The position numbers and the translations under genes were made by a program. The notes beneath the pieces are model-generated. The model made no database searches, was not told the DNA's origin, and worked only from the letters and a program-made list of their open reading frames with translations. A DNA stretch of 64,000 nt, from positions 3,038,001-3,102,000 of the forward strand of contig JAZGUH010000022.1 of assembly GCA_037893225.1 (NCBI GenBank), in the 5' to 3' direction. Source of the DNA: Hippasteria phrygiana (Eukaryota > Echinodermata > Asteroidea > Valvatida > Goniasteridae). This document shows positions 1 through 11,359 of this stretch, in pieces. Position 1 is the first letter of the stretch. Every line of letters begins with the position of its first letter.

Positions 1-1880
1 GCAGCGGCATTACCCTCGTAACATGATACGGACAAAAACACAGACGCAACAAGATATGCAAGAAACAGTTACCCTGTGTAATATTGTTTGCACAACAGAA
101 GTACATGGTTCATGGAAATACTCAAGGGGAAATCTGAGGTTGTATGTTATGTAAAAAAGAACATTTTCAGTTAAACTTGAGAGATTCAAACTCGACTTAA
201 ACAATGCTAATGAACGGGCACGAAAACGTGTACATGTACATGTATATGGAAACAGTCGTTGACCACGACACTGGCGCCATTACGATCGTAGTGGCAAGGC
301 TGTCGCATGCTTTCTGCAAATCCAGGTGACTGAAACCATGCTGAAACTTAACAAATGTTATAAATTATTATTTTCTGTATGACTCGTTTCTTGATAAAAT
401 TATTAGATGTTTGTTCACGAGACAATATTGTGCCAAAAACGCGTGTGTCAATTTCACGGCTGTTTTGTGTAACGTTAATGTTAGCCCAACGTTAGGTCGC
501 GGATTAATATGGAGTCCCCTCAGCATGGCGCACCTTGACGTTTCCCTCGACTTTCATCATGCATTGTTGCCCGTTCTCTTAGTTAAAATGTTTCATATTA
601 ATTCAGAATAAACACTGGAAGAGTACTTTTATCCTAATAATGCCTGTCAAATATTTTTTAGTATCATAAAAAGTCCGAAACTAAAAAAAACGTGGTGTCC
701 GGAAATTGGGCACAAATCGGTAAAAGTTAAGGACACCTGATCTATTTTTTTTTTTACTCTTCCAGCTAAAAACTTACTTTTAAATACCCAAGCAGTCTTT
801 AATTAATTATTGAAATTAACTCTAGGTTTTGTTTAATGGTAAGAAAATGTGGGAAGTAGTCTGAAGTAGTGATTTTCTTCCTTTTTTAGCAGTAGGCCTA
901 CAGTACATGTAGTACATGTAGGTTGACTTCAGCCTGTGTTGTCACCATTTTACACTATATTTTTCCTCTTAAATTCTTTCTACAAAATTAAGCCTGATGA
1001 TGTTCCACATGGAATTTTAGGGAACTAAAATACATAAAGTGACTGAATTTACATGTAGGTTAATAAAAAAAACCTGCCCACATTTATGTGTCACAGTGCA
1101 AAGATCCTGGTAACCGTTTGGAATTCAATGTCCGTCAATGTTACGTGGGTAAGTCTATGCTAATGCGGAACACCCATTCTGAATTTGAGCCATATTACAC
1201 AGATGGACTTGACTAATAACAAATTAAGCAGTAAGAAGTGGACCACCAAAGACTCAGTTACTGGCATGACAGATTTTCTGCATTTATTCATTGTCTTTCA
1301 ATAAAACGGTAAATGAAATATATTGACCATGTGAAAAATACAGTGATCTGGAGGGATTACTAATTTTTTGTGCCAAAAGGGAAATTGTAGGAGACCTCCT
1401 GCAGTGATATTATTTGCAATAGTCATTTGCACTTTACAAACACACATTTCAAAATTTCTCAAATACCTTGCTTGACCGCTGGGGCTACCAATGTGTCCGT
1501 CCCCGTTACGTAGGTAATACCCCTTAAAGGCAGTACACACAACCCTTTATTTTTTTATTGTTCAAGAGAAAGTTATCTTTTCACTACTTTTTCTGAAAAG
1601 GTAATTGTACCCCTCAATTGATGTTTAGTCTTTCAATCTTCTGCAAGCAATTTTAATTTTGAGGTAAATGTCACACTCCTATTACCCATTACCATAGAAA
1701 GACCCGTCTATGGAATTCTTTGCCTTGTGTGTGTTTTCCTTTATCTTACAATCTTTCCTGCTTAAAAGGAATCTTAATTCCTACCTTTTGCATCTTTGAT
1801 TCTTTTTCATTTTATAGCTCCGTACCTTGAGTGGATTTTAGTCTTGTTCGGGCAAACTTGGCCTGGTCTGAAACTGTAAG
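1..1880. other. unannotated AT-rich stretch
   Basis: I see no gene or recognisable repeat here. Open frames are under 90 codons and none resembles a known family. Palindromic TACATG runs occur near 228-245 and 900-920. Confidence 0.5.
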
Positions 1881-1887
1881 CATTAAA

Positions 1888-2040
1888 CCCCCCCCCCGAG
1901 ACTCTGATGTTTAAAAGCAAACTTATTTGTTGGGTTTCCCCCTCCCCTGGATCTGCCCTGAACATGCCCCCCTGCTGAACACGTCAACCCCCCCCCGAAC
2001 ACGTGAACACCCCCCCCCCCCCCCCCCCGAAACCCCCCTG
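1888..2040. repeat. poly-C rich tract
   Basis: Several runs of 8-19 consecutive C residues lead directly into the 15-bp minisatellite. The complementary G-rich strand could form quadruplex structures, which is inferred from composition only. Confidence 0.8.
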
Positions 2041-2043
2041 AAC

Positions 2044-2460
2044 CTCCACCCGAACACGCCACCCTGAACACGCCCCCCCTGAACACGCCCTCCCTGAACA
2101 CGCCCTCCCTGAACGCGCCCTCCCTGAACGCGCCCTCCCTGAACGCGCCCTCCCTGAACGCGCCCTCCCTGAACGCGCCCTCCCTGAACGCGCCCTCCCT
2201 GAACGCGCCCTCCCTGAACGCGCCCTCCCTGAACGCGCCCTCCCTGAACGCGCCCTCCCTGAACGCGCCCTCCCTGAACGCGCCCTCCCTGAACGCGCCC
2301 TCCCTGAACGCGCCCTCCCTGAACGCGCCCTCCCTGAACGCGCCCTCCCTGAACGCGCCCTCCCTGAACGCGCCCTCCCTGAACGCGCCCTCCCTGAACG
2401 CGCCCTCCCTGAACGCGCCCTCCCTGAACGCGCCCTCCCTGAACGCGCCCTCCCTGAACA
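2044..2460. repeat. 15-bp minisatellite, about 27 copies
   Basis: The unit CGCCCTCCCTGAACG repeats with almost no divergence from about 2101 to 2458. The first few copies (2044-2100) are degenerate, with CACG in place of CGCG. Because 15 is a multiple of three and no minus-strand frame meets a stop, each minus frame gives a five-residue protein repeat (FREGA, VQGGR or ARSGR). I read these open frames as by-products of the repeat: all three frames are equally open, and there is no recognisable domain in the flanks. The near-perfect identity suggests recent expansion or homogenisation. Confidence 0.95.
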
Positions 2461-2499
2461 CACATGCGTAAAACTTGATGGAATTTAATTTGTAATGGT

Positions 2500-2712
2500 T
2501 TAACCCCTTGACCTCGGGTTTTAGATGGGGGGCGCCAGGTCGGGTTGTGCAGCCAAACGAAACGGAAACATGAGGCTTGTGCAGCCAAGCATAACGTACA
2601 CAATACCCCAATAATGGATTGAAAGTGCAGAGATTGGCACACATAGACGTCAACCGGCCAGGTGGCAAATTTTATCCGCACGTGTATGTGTCAACCGGTG
2701 GCAAGGGGTTAA
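2500..2712. mobile_element. piggyBac-like MITE, copy 1
   Basis: A 213-bp segment bounded by TTAA on both sides: TTAACCCCTTG at the left and CAAGGGGTTAA at the right form matching inverted ends. The interior holds the family core (GTGCAGCCAAGCATAA, ATGGATTGAAAGTGCA, CAACCGGCCAGGTGG) shared with six other loci here. TTAA target duplications and CCC-starting ends are typical of the piggyBac superfamily, so that assignment is by type of end. No transposase is present. Confidence 0.7.
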
Positions 2713-3192
2713 AAACTGGAGAAACCAGGGTGGGGAATGAAGGGAATGAAGTGGATGTAGTGGGGAGTGGGGCCGGGGAGGGGTTACAAGAATTGGGGCT
2801 CTTCCTTGTAGATTTCATTTTATAATTGAAAAATCTAAATAGTACTACATGTTGTGTAACTCGGAAGTCGGGAGGCAAGAAGTAAGCTATTTAAAAGCGA
2901 GATTTAAAGACAATGATTTTAATCAACTTGTTCATTTTGTGCGGGAAAAGGTGAGATTTTAAATATTTCTTTAAAAAAAAAATAAAAATATATATATATA
3001 AAATAATATAAAATATGCTACCCGACTTTTGTGACTTTTAGGGTCGGTCGCGGAGGGCAACACAACAATTTTTTGTTTGGCCATATTAGGCTGTGTTTTG
3101 TGGGTACTCATTTTGGAATATGGCTGTGCCTTCTTCTGCATGCAAGATTGACAGCTGACCTGGTTTCAGCAGCACTGGTAGCAAAGTGCATA
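2713..3192. other. unannotated, with AT microsatellite
   Basis: No gene seen. A short A-rich and (TA)n tract lies at about 2972-3012. Confidence 0.5.
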
Positions 3193-3195
3193 TAA

Positions 3196-4193
3196 GACCG
3201 CGTTCCCACTCGAATTAGGAAAAGGTGGATCAAGATCCGGCATTTTGGTGTGACCGTTGTCTAACCGCAACGAAACCGCAAGTCGCGTTCCCACTTATGC
3301 TTGATCCACCTTTTCGAACGGAAGTGTCGAGTCCGAAAGGTCACTGAGTTCGGTATTACGCATGCGCTTGCTTGCTGAGCGCGCGCTCTGTGGCAGCGTT
3401 GCATGCTGGGACGAGTCAAATACATGTGCGATGTTTTGATGTTCGAAGTTTCAACATGGAGGAAGAAATCCAAATGCTTCTCGGTCTGATTTTGCCCTTG
3501 GTGCTGGTACAGCTTCGGTGTAGATACTTCCAAAGACGAGAAGCTTTGGAGGACGTCAAACGTATTTTCTTCAAACTTTGCTACGGTTGTTGTTGTTCTA
3601 TGACACGCTGCAGGCTATACACTAACACGGAATTATTTATGGATGGAAAAATAAGTAAAATTAGACGAATAAAAAAGGTTTAGAAGCGGACGACTTTCCA
3701 GTACGGAACGAAAGGAATACACATGTACGCTGAATGGATGCATGCACGCTTACATCGCGCACGCGTGGTGACACATTTTGTATACAGCCCGTAGTTCAGT
3801 AGTTGTTTATTGTGCATGTCGTGCACGTGGGAAATTTTCACATGAGCTACACGCCTAAACGTATTTCTTTGTTCATCAGACCGCAAACTTTTCGCGCCTT
3901 TCGTGCACCAGCCGGATGTTGACAGGTCAAATTGCCGGATCAGATCCACCTTTTGCGTTCCCACTTGATCGTGATCCACCAATTGCAGGATCTGATCCAC
4001 CAATTGGGGGATCTGTATCCTGGTCTTTAGGTGGATCAAGAAAGGTGGATCAGATCCTGATCCACCTTATAACGGTTAGCGTTCCCACTAACACAATTGC
4101 AGGATCTGATCCACCAATTGGGGGATCTGATCCGGCAATTTGGCAAAAGGTGGATCAGATCCGGCAATTGGTGGATCTAGTGGGAACGGGGTC
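3196..4193. mobile_element. PIF/Harbinger-like element, non-autonomous
   Basis: Inverted termini GACCGCGTTCCCACT (left) and AGTGGGAACGGGGTC (right) are each flanked by TAA, matching the TWA target duplication of PIF/Harbinger transposons. The subterminal motif GGATCTGATCCACC and variants recur many times, mainly at 3935-4175, in both orientations. A 103-codon open frame (3372-3683, plus) contains MEEEIQMLLGLILPL followed by basic residues. This faintly recalls the start of Harbinger transposases, but there is no catalytic domain and I do not call it a gene. The element is about 1 kb, too short to be autonomous. Confidence 0.65.
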
Positions 4194-4464
4194 TAAGTGG
4201 CTCTTGCAGTCCTATCCTGGGAGTTCAAGGAGGCAACTGCCTCTGGTGCCTCTGGTCTTTGCCCTGATGCCCCTTGAATTGTTCCTGTATATTTTCTTGT
4301 ACAAATGCCCTTTGCTTAAGGAGAGATTGCCTTGCCTGTTCAAGAATGAACAGGCCTGTTCTTGATGCTTGGGACCCTCACCCTGCTGTCATTTGATATT
4401 GACATTTGAAAACATGTATTTCCTGTAACTGGTGTTCGTGATTGCAATATTAATTTACATTTAT

Positions 4465-4639
4465 ACACCTGAGTAAACCCCCGCCCTCTGATTGGTGGAT
4501 CCTTGATCACATGCATTCAATTATTCGTCCCACACCGCAAAAATAGAAGTTCTATTCAATGGTGAATAGAACTTCCATTGCACGTTCACACCATCGGTCG
4601 TGCTCTGACCAATCAGGTGACGAGGATTTATTCAGGTGT
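4465..4639. mobile_element. small MITE with central perfect hairpin
   Basis: Termini ACACCTGAGTAAAC and its inverse GATTTATTCAGGTGT bound a 175-bp element. A second inverted pair (CTGATTGG/CCAATCAG) lies inside. The centre (4546-4575) is a perfect 13-bp stem, GAAGTTCTATTCA, with a 4-nt loop. The superfamily is not clear. Confidence 0.6.
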
Positions 4640-6640
4640 TGTATAAAACAAATACAGGCTATTAGGTATTCCTACTTTTCCTAATTTTTTCACCTTGCTC
4701 ATACTTTTTCTTAAAATTCCTATTTTTCCTATTTTGTCCTACTTTTTTGTCCCAAAACTGCAAAAACAAATGAAATCTCATTGAATATTTTTCATAACAT
4801 TGTTACGCACTGTCATATAAAAATCACACTGAAGGCTTGGGTGCAGGCCCAAGAGCTCAGTTGAGGATGGAGCACAAATGTTGTGAGTACAGAACATGCT
4901 AAATGACATTGAACGAGGCTTGTGGTGCTGTGGACATGGGTGAGTATCAACGAAAACTACTCCTGATTTTGTCCTCCAAAGTCCTACTTTTGTCCTGTTT
5001 TTATTTATTTTTTTGATCCTGCCATTCTCCTACTTTTTCACCTACAGTAGGTCTGCTTGAATGCCTGCAAATAATTTCATTCGGTGACAGATGGAATTTT
5101 CCAAGAATAAATGCCTTGAAAAGAAAATTAATTCATTGAAGAGCTCGGACAGTATACAGTACTTTAACTTGTTTCTTGGTTGGTGAGGGCACGGCATCTG
5201 AAAGTCTATATGCTACTCATTGTTTGGCATACTTACAGTGTAACACAAAGTTCAAATTGTCTCGACAGGAGCAGTACTATAAGACGAACTAAAAAAAAAT
5301 GTTTAGCATCCCCCGCCCGCTTCCTCTTTTGGGGACCGCCTGGATTTTTTATTTCATTTTTACGAGTGAAAATGAGGTGGGGAAAAAAAAAAACTCCAAA
5401 ATGTCAACCGATCCATTGGAAAATAAAATACATGAACAAGCTTTAATACTAAAACTATTAAAACCGCTGTAAACATGTTCAATTCTCTTGTCCACCATAT
5501 CTCTTCCTCTTTTGTATCTTTGAACAGTTGAAAAACCGACAGTTGTCAGAAATTTTAAAAAAGGAAAGGCGGCTATCGTGAAAATAGAAAGCCCCCCTTT
5601 AACTTCCTTTTTCAAAAAAACCTGCACTCTCAACATGTTTTTTTTTTACTTGGCTTAAAAGGACAGGGTTATTAAAGCTACGATTAAAGCTACCGTAGTG
5701 TGCATGGATTGTAAGGAAAACGACAACTACCTTGTTGTGGATCAACCATTATCTATCTTAAGATGTAGTAAATTTATTCAAGCTTTAAATCAAAATCGGA
5801 AAAATGCTAAATAATTCAGACACAGTAATGAATATGTAAGAAATAGAGATTTTTAGGAGTTTTTGTATTTTTTTGTAAGGCTTACATGTAGGACAGAAAA
5901 CTCATGGGGCATACCCGTGCCCACAAAAATACCCCATTCTGGGTGTTATGTCATTGGCTTTTAAGATATTGCTTATCATTTGCCTGATGTCCGAAGCCTT
6001 GTACAAAAAAATCATGGTGTATATGTGTGGTTTGCAGAGTCTAAGCAAGCAGAGGTTTACTGCTAAACTTCACAGCCAGAATCACAGGGTGATTTTTTTG
6101 TAGGTGGGGGCACCTTGAGAAATTATTGAAACATTAAAATACATCCAGTTCTGTGAACCTTTTAAGATGTCCTGCAGCAAGCTGTCCATGCCTGTCTGCA
6201 TCGCTGAGCACTGGCCCGCAGTTCGTGCAGAGCTCAGTGGGTTATGAGCAATTACACAAAGCACAAAGGGGGTGGGTGGGGGGCTCCTTGCGTAAATTGC
6301 ATCCGAGATGGAATTATTAGTGATGACATTTGCAGATGAGTAAATGATCAAAGGCCTTGTGAGTGCGTGCTCATGCAACTTGGTCTGCTGCAGACTTGTA
6401 TTTTGGGGCAAATGTACACAAATTTTCCTGTAAAAAATCCCTGGATCCGCCCTGCTCTCTTTAAATAAAACATCTTTTTTCTCTTCCCTTTCAAAACCCA
6501 AATTCCACCCCTCACCTCCCTCCTGTGCTGTCCAGTTTAAATTGATTTGATTTAACGTATGCAGGAGGAACTCTTCAACATCACAGACACATCAAACTTG
6601 ATCTCACAGTTCATACTCCCGCATTCCCATAGTCCCAGTT
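4640..6640. other. unannotated stretch
   Basis: T-rich DNA with repeated TCCTACTTTT-like phrases at about 4665-5045. No convincing gene, RNA gene or paired termini. Confidence 0.4.
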
Positions 6641-6649
6641 TCCTTAGAT

Positions 6650-6800
6650 GATGATGTGGCTCTTTCCTAGCCTTCCACCTCTAGTGGTCCTGGTTCGATT
6701 CCAATCCGTGGCATAGTGGAAAATACAATTTTCAATTTCTACCAGTTCGGGTGCTGACATGTTCCGAAGGGTTTTCCTCCCACTTCTAAAACCGGAATTT
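6650..6800 (+). mobile_element. diverged tRNA-derived SINE fragment
   Basis: It contains a good RNA polymerase III B box (GGTTCGATTCC, about 6688-6698) and downstream GGGTTTTCCTCCCAC, which matches the body of the SINE on the minus strand at 29,270-29,555. The A-box region is degraded, so this is probably an old 5' part of that family. Confidence 0.45.
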
Positions 6801-6841
6801 CCTTCCGTGTGTCCTGAATTAATCCATTCTGTCCAGCTGTT

Positions 6842-6965
6842 AATGGGGTGCAGCCAAGCATAATGCACACAATAGGCAAACAATGGATTCAGTATGCACA
6901 GGAATGCGCATATAGACAGGTGGTCTTTTTCAAACCGCGGCCGTGGGCGTCGTCCGTATTCATTG
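6842..6965. mobile_element. piggyBac-like MITE family, fragment
   Basis: It shares the family core GCAGCCAAGCATAATGCAC, CAAACAATGGATT, GAATGCGCATATAGAC and CAGGTGGTCTTTTTC with copies at 39.7 and 2.5 kb. The TTAA ends are degraded. Confidence 0.6.
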
Positions 6966-7021
6966 GGTCCTGAGGGCAGCAGTGCTGGAGCACTACTGAA
7001 GCTACCCCTGAGCAAATAAGA

Positions 7022-7290
7022 GAAAAAGTGATGGACATCGTGTGATCCCCACATTGCCGTTTCCCAGATTGTTGTCAAGTTGGATCGTGATCCCTGGCTA
7101 TACAGTATTGTCTCTTTGACTTCTGACTAGTGCCCCCGAAACAAAGATATTGACAATTTGGGAGACGGCCAACTTAGATACAGGGCATACATTGTACATG
7201 TACCTTAGTTGGCAGAGTGCTGGTGTGGTATCCAAATTTCACAGGTTCAAATCCTGCTCCGGCCTGTTTTCTATTTTTGTTCACTCTAAA
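7022..7290 (+). mobile_element. tRNA-related SINE, diverged copy
   Basis: It aligns by eye with the elements at 15,721-16,195 and 28,615-28,950: GTGATCCCCACA, then TGATCCCTGGCTATA, then GACTTCTGACTAG, then GACAATTTGGGAGAC, followed by a tRNA-like module with a weak A box (TTAGTTGGCAGAGTGC) and a B box, GGTTCAAATCC. Divergence is clearly greater than in the other copies. Confidence 0.6.
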
Positions 7291-7302
7291 AAAGAATTCT
7301 GA

Positions 7303-7361
7303 TTGACCCCCCCCCCCCCATCCTCTCTTTGCTTCCTTAATTACCCCCCCCCCCCCCCCCC
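7303..7361. repeat. two poly-C tracts
   Basis: Runs of 14 and 18 C residues are separated by a short T-rich spacer. Confidence 0.9.
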
Positions 7362-9440
7362 ACCCCACCTATACCAAATAAGTGATTTGCTTTGTTGGCC
7401 GTTAAATCCAAGGTTGGACACAAAACAACAAAAGCGGTAGGTTCTACATGTAGTTCTTAGACATTGTATTAGATAGCTGGATCTGCAATTTTCAAATGAG
7501 TACCTTCGAAAAAATGTTGCCCACCCTTACATCTTTCCCTCTGCCCCTCCCCCTGCCCTCCCCCTTCAACTAAATATGGTCTGTGTTTTCCCGATATCCA
7601 CTAAACGCCTGATTTCAGCTGTTGATGTCCACACTAAATGAAGATGCGAAATGGCGCTGCAGCCTGTGCGGCTGCCCCTCCATGTCCCTCCATCCAAGCG
7701 AGAGACGAATAGTTTTCAGGTCGAATCGATGACAGAGACTGCTAATAACAGGCAGCTGCTGATGGGGGGTGGGGGGGGCACAGAGGAGCGAGCCAAAAAT
7801 AACATGCAAGATGAATGAGTTGCCGCGACATTTCATGTCTGCTCATTTCATGTCTTGTTGCCATTTTGGCGTGCATCAGTTTGTGAAACTCATTAAATGG
7901 AAACTGGATAAATGATTCAGAGTTGAACGTTTCATTCTAAATTTGGTTGTTTCGTCCTGTTCCTTCAGCTCCGTACATGGACTCAAGCTCTTCATCCCAA
8001 ATTGATAATTTATTGTGATTGGAAGTCCTCTTTAAATTGGTGACATGTTGGCATTTAATATTGAATTGCCTCTTCTTTTAATACATTTTTAAGTATTCAA
8101 AAGTTGTATGAAAAGATTAATTGTTTTGATTTATTTTTTCTCCTATATTTTTGGATGAGAAAAAATACAACAGAAACACAAAGTATTCTAACAGACACAC
8201 AGACCTTAATAAATTGATACTTTAAAAGAAGTACAAACTGAGGGATTCTTTTCTAGAAAAGCTAGGTTTGTTGTGTAATCTCAATCTCGTGACTCAAGGA
8301 AAGATATTAGGGAAATGGTTCCTCTTCAAATCAGAACAAAGCCTTATTGCATGCGAGAGTGCAACGGTATTCTGTTTAACCTATCGGCCTATTTCTGTAT
8401 GCCCGTTCCGTACACAACAAATCGGCTGTGCATTTTAATACCTGACCGATCTAGGTCAGCAAGATTCGATCCCCGGAACCTCTCCAGCGTGTTTGTGAGT
8501 TCTCACGGTGGTATTCTCCTCGGTCAACTGGCTCCATCCATACATCGGTCACTCTGGCATACCATTCAGATCGTAATTAATCACATTCCTCGTAACACTT
8601 ATTCCGGACCCTGATGAAATAACATGGGGGTTGTGGCCGAATATTGCCGTGGATCACCCAAAACAAATCGGCATGTGTACATATGTAGCTGTCCGGCTCT
8701 GCAAAAAGCCTATTTGCATTGTCTGAAAACAATATCTCCCAAGGACTGTTGGTAATTAAATTTGTCAGTATGCGGAGACCTAGGATGTCAAATATATGCA
8801 CCGACTAATCAAATAAAAGACATGTACATCCTGCTTGTAAAGAAAATATTTGTATAAAAGATAACCGTGTGCAGGCTGCCACGTTATGCATGCTGCAGTC
8901 TGAAAACGCTGAATGATTTAATCCGATGGCCAGTGCCATAGACCTGACTCGGTTTTTTTGTTCACTGCTGTCGACAGTTTTAAGGGTCTGTTCAATCGGA
9001 TCAAAACAACCCCTCAAAGGGATATTCAGCGATAAAAATACCTTCGGGAAGTTTTCCCTGCAAATTTTTCTGTTTAAATTTCATTATGCCGATGTTAAAT
9101 GCATAACCAAATTGATGATTTTGTCACCCTTATCGGAAAAAACAGTGTCAGCCCGCAGGTGTATCGGTTGCGGCAGGACTCTATTGAAGTCTAGCTTAAT
9201 CACCCCAAAATAACTTCCCGGCAGAAATTCTAGGCTGTACGCTGACGAATATTCACTTACACCTTAGGTGATTGAGATGTTTGCTTTTTTGAAGCGTGTG
9301 GGGGGGGGGGGGGGGATGTTGTCAGAATTTCCTAAGGAAGGAAAATATTTAAGAGAGGAGCATCCAGTTGGAGATTGATAGGACATGCAAGGGTTTGTCT
9401 TTGTTTTCTCACAACCTGTGCAAAATTTCACTCCAAAGCT
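7362..9440. other. unannotated stretch
   Basis: No gene recognised. A 17-nt G tract lies at about 9299-9315. GATTCGATCCC at about 8464 resembles a B box but lacks a convincing A box. Confidence 0.45.
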
Positions 9441-9640
9441 AGTTCAGTATCTCGATGAAGTAGTCCAGGTCAAAGGTTATTCGGGATAAAATTGCTGACG
9501 TAATGTCACGCGATGTTACGCAAATGCCCATTCCGATTGAATTTTAACACGTGCGTTCATGCGCGCGTTAGTTATCCATAAATACCTAATGACCCGTGAC
9601 CCATGCCATTGTGCACATGTGCAGTAGAAAATACCGAGCC
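9441..9640. mobile_element. short MITE-like repeat, copy 1
   Basis: About 200 bp aligning with 37,900-38,103. Shared phrases include TCAAAGGTTATTCGGGATAA, GATTGAATTT, AACACGTGCG and CATTGTGCACATG. The ends AGTTCAGTATCTC and GAAAATACCGAGC are degenerate inverted repeats. Confidence 0.6.
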
Positions 9641-10197
9641 ACAAAGTTTTTGTAGTTATGATATAATTTATACATGCTGTAATCATGTTTGTGGATGCAC
9701 AGTTTCTATGTACAAGGTCATTGAAGCGATCACGGCCTATGCCGTTTTTCTGGTTGACATACAGTCCTTGGCATTAGCACGAGAAGTGCCTGCGTTATTG
9801 CCATGGCCGCACACAACAGCTGATTCCGCCTCCTCCTTTATTTCCGCCCTCACAATGAGTGCAAAGTGAAAAAACCTACGTAGAGGAAGTTTGTTCGCGA
9901 TTGCTGGAGGCAACAATCAGTACGTCTGTCTGGGAAAACAAACCGAGTGGCAAATGTTTTAAAGGACTTCTGTGGTGCTGCAGAGTTGGAATTTAATTGA
10001 GGCTTAAAACATCTCTCTTGAGGCGGAAAACAATGTTGATCGACTGGATATCTGTGTATTACCTACAGCTTCTGCAGCATAAATATTAGACAGTCATTTG
10101 ATCTGCATTTAGGACTTCTTGCAATGGAATTTGGTACTGGTCTCCTTATTAAAAAAAAACCAGCCCCTCTGCACAATTCAATCCATTCTCTTTATCT
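9641..10197. other. unannotated stretch
   Basis: No gene or repeat recognised. Confidence 0.4.
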
Positions 10198-10495
10198 TTA
10201 AACTTGCTATGTCTCCACTCTGGCTAAAATTTCAACTCCATGGATTTCCTTCTAAAAACGAATGACCGAGGAATACTATTTTTGAACCCCCCAAAAAAGC
10301 CAAAAATGGTCTTTGCTTTACACATGATGATTGTCATATACACTGTAGGAATAGGAGACTTTTAAATTGTGTTACTTTAAGCTACATTTATTTTTGGTGG
10401 GATATCTCATTGGGAAGCTAAAAATTAGCAATTCAATTTGAACATTTTCTTTTCAGGTGCCACGCCCCAAAAGCACGGACACAGCAGGACTTCAT
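10198..10495. mobile_element. TTAA-ended MITE (TGCTGTGTC family), copy 1
   Basis: The left end TTAAACTTGCTATGTC and right end GCACGGACACAGCAGGACTT are imperfect inverted repeats. Internal phrases such as AGCAATTCAATTTGAA and GGTGCCACGCCC are found, inverted, at 45,306 onward. The third copy, at 27,891, has clearer TTAA ends. Confidence 0.55.
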
Positions 10496-10758
10496 CAAAA
10501 TTTCTACAATTTTTTTCATTTTGTTTCTTTTTTTAAACCATTACTTTAGTGAAATTTCCACAGAACATCCAATTTACAAGCTCCTCTTCTTCTTTCCCCC
10601 TACATATCAATGCATTCCTTCCCTGTTTTCCGTCTGCCAAGTTTCACAAGGTGGGCCAAGTCCAAGAATTTGCGCGTGTTAAGCCCGTTTCACACTATGC
10701 TCTTAACCGGGTAATTGCCGGGTTAACGAAACATTTAATGTGGAGCGTTCTCACTACA

Positions 10759-10870
10759 ATTCTCCGGGTTAGAAATTCTCCGGGTTAGAAATTCTCCGGG
10801 TTAGAAATTCTCCGGGTTAGAAATTCTCCGAGTTAGAAATTCTCCGAGTTAGAAATTCTCCGGGTTAACT
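10759..10870. repeat. 16-bp tandem repeat, 7 copies
   Basis: Seven copies of ATTCTCCGGGTTAGAA, two of them with CCGAG in place of CCGGG. They are an expansion of the subterminal motif of the surrounding MITE. Confidence 0.95.
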
Positions 10871-11261
10871 GCCCCAAAACCCTACTTAACCCACGTAATT
10901 TCTAACCCTGCTCACGAGGTGGGTTAACCCACCAATCTTGTGGTTAAAGACGACCTTGAGACGATTCTCCTGGTTACCATCAGTAGTGTGAATGCTCGAC
11001 GGGTTTTCTTCTACCTGGGTAGGTGGGTGCGCTTCGTCGTGTTTTATCGGCCAGCTTTGCGAAGGTGACATAATTTATTAATTTATAGTACAGCCGCCGT
11101 GGCTGGTACCTCGCCTTAATAAGTTTATTTATACGTAAACTTAATGAAAGGCACCAGTCTTCCGTGGATGATGCCTTGTCTTAATAAGTACATTTTACAT
11201 ACACTTACACCAGTCTAGACCGCACAGTTAAAGGATTACACGTGCACGCTGCCAATGCTGA

Positions 11262-11313
11262 TCTGATTTTTGTGCTGTTTTGGAAACTTTTCCAAAACAG
11301 CCCTCGTTTTCGT

Positions 11314-11359
<46 letters not shown>

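Noticed and set aside
1883..2681. Open frames of 261, 252 and 159 codons on the minus strand
   Set aside because: They run through the 15-bp minisatellite in all three frames with equal openness, and no flanking domain supports any one of them.
3372..3683. Harbinger transposase gene
   Set aside because: Only a faint resemblance at the N-terminus; no catalytic domain, and the element is too short.
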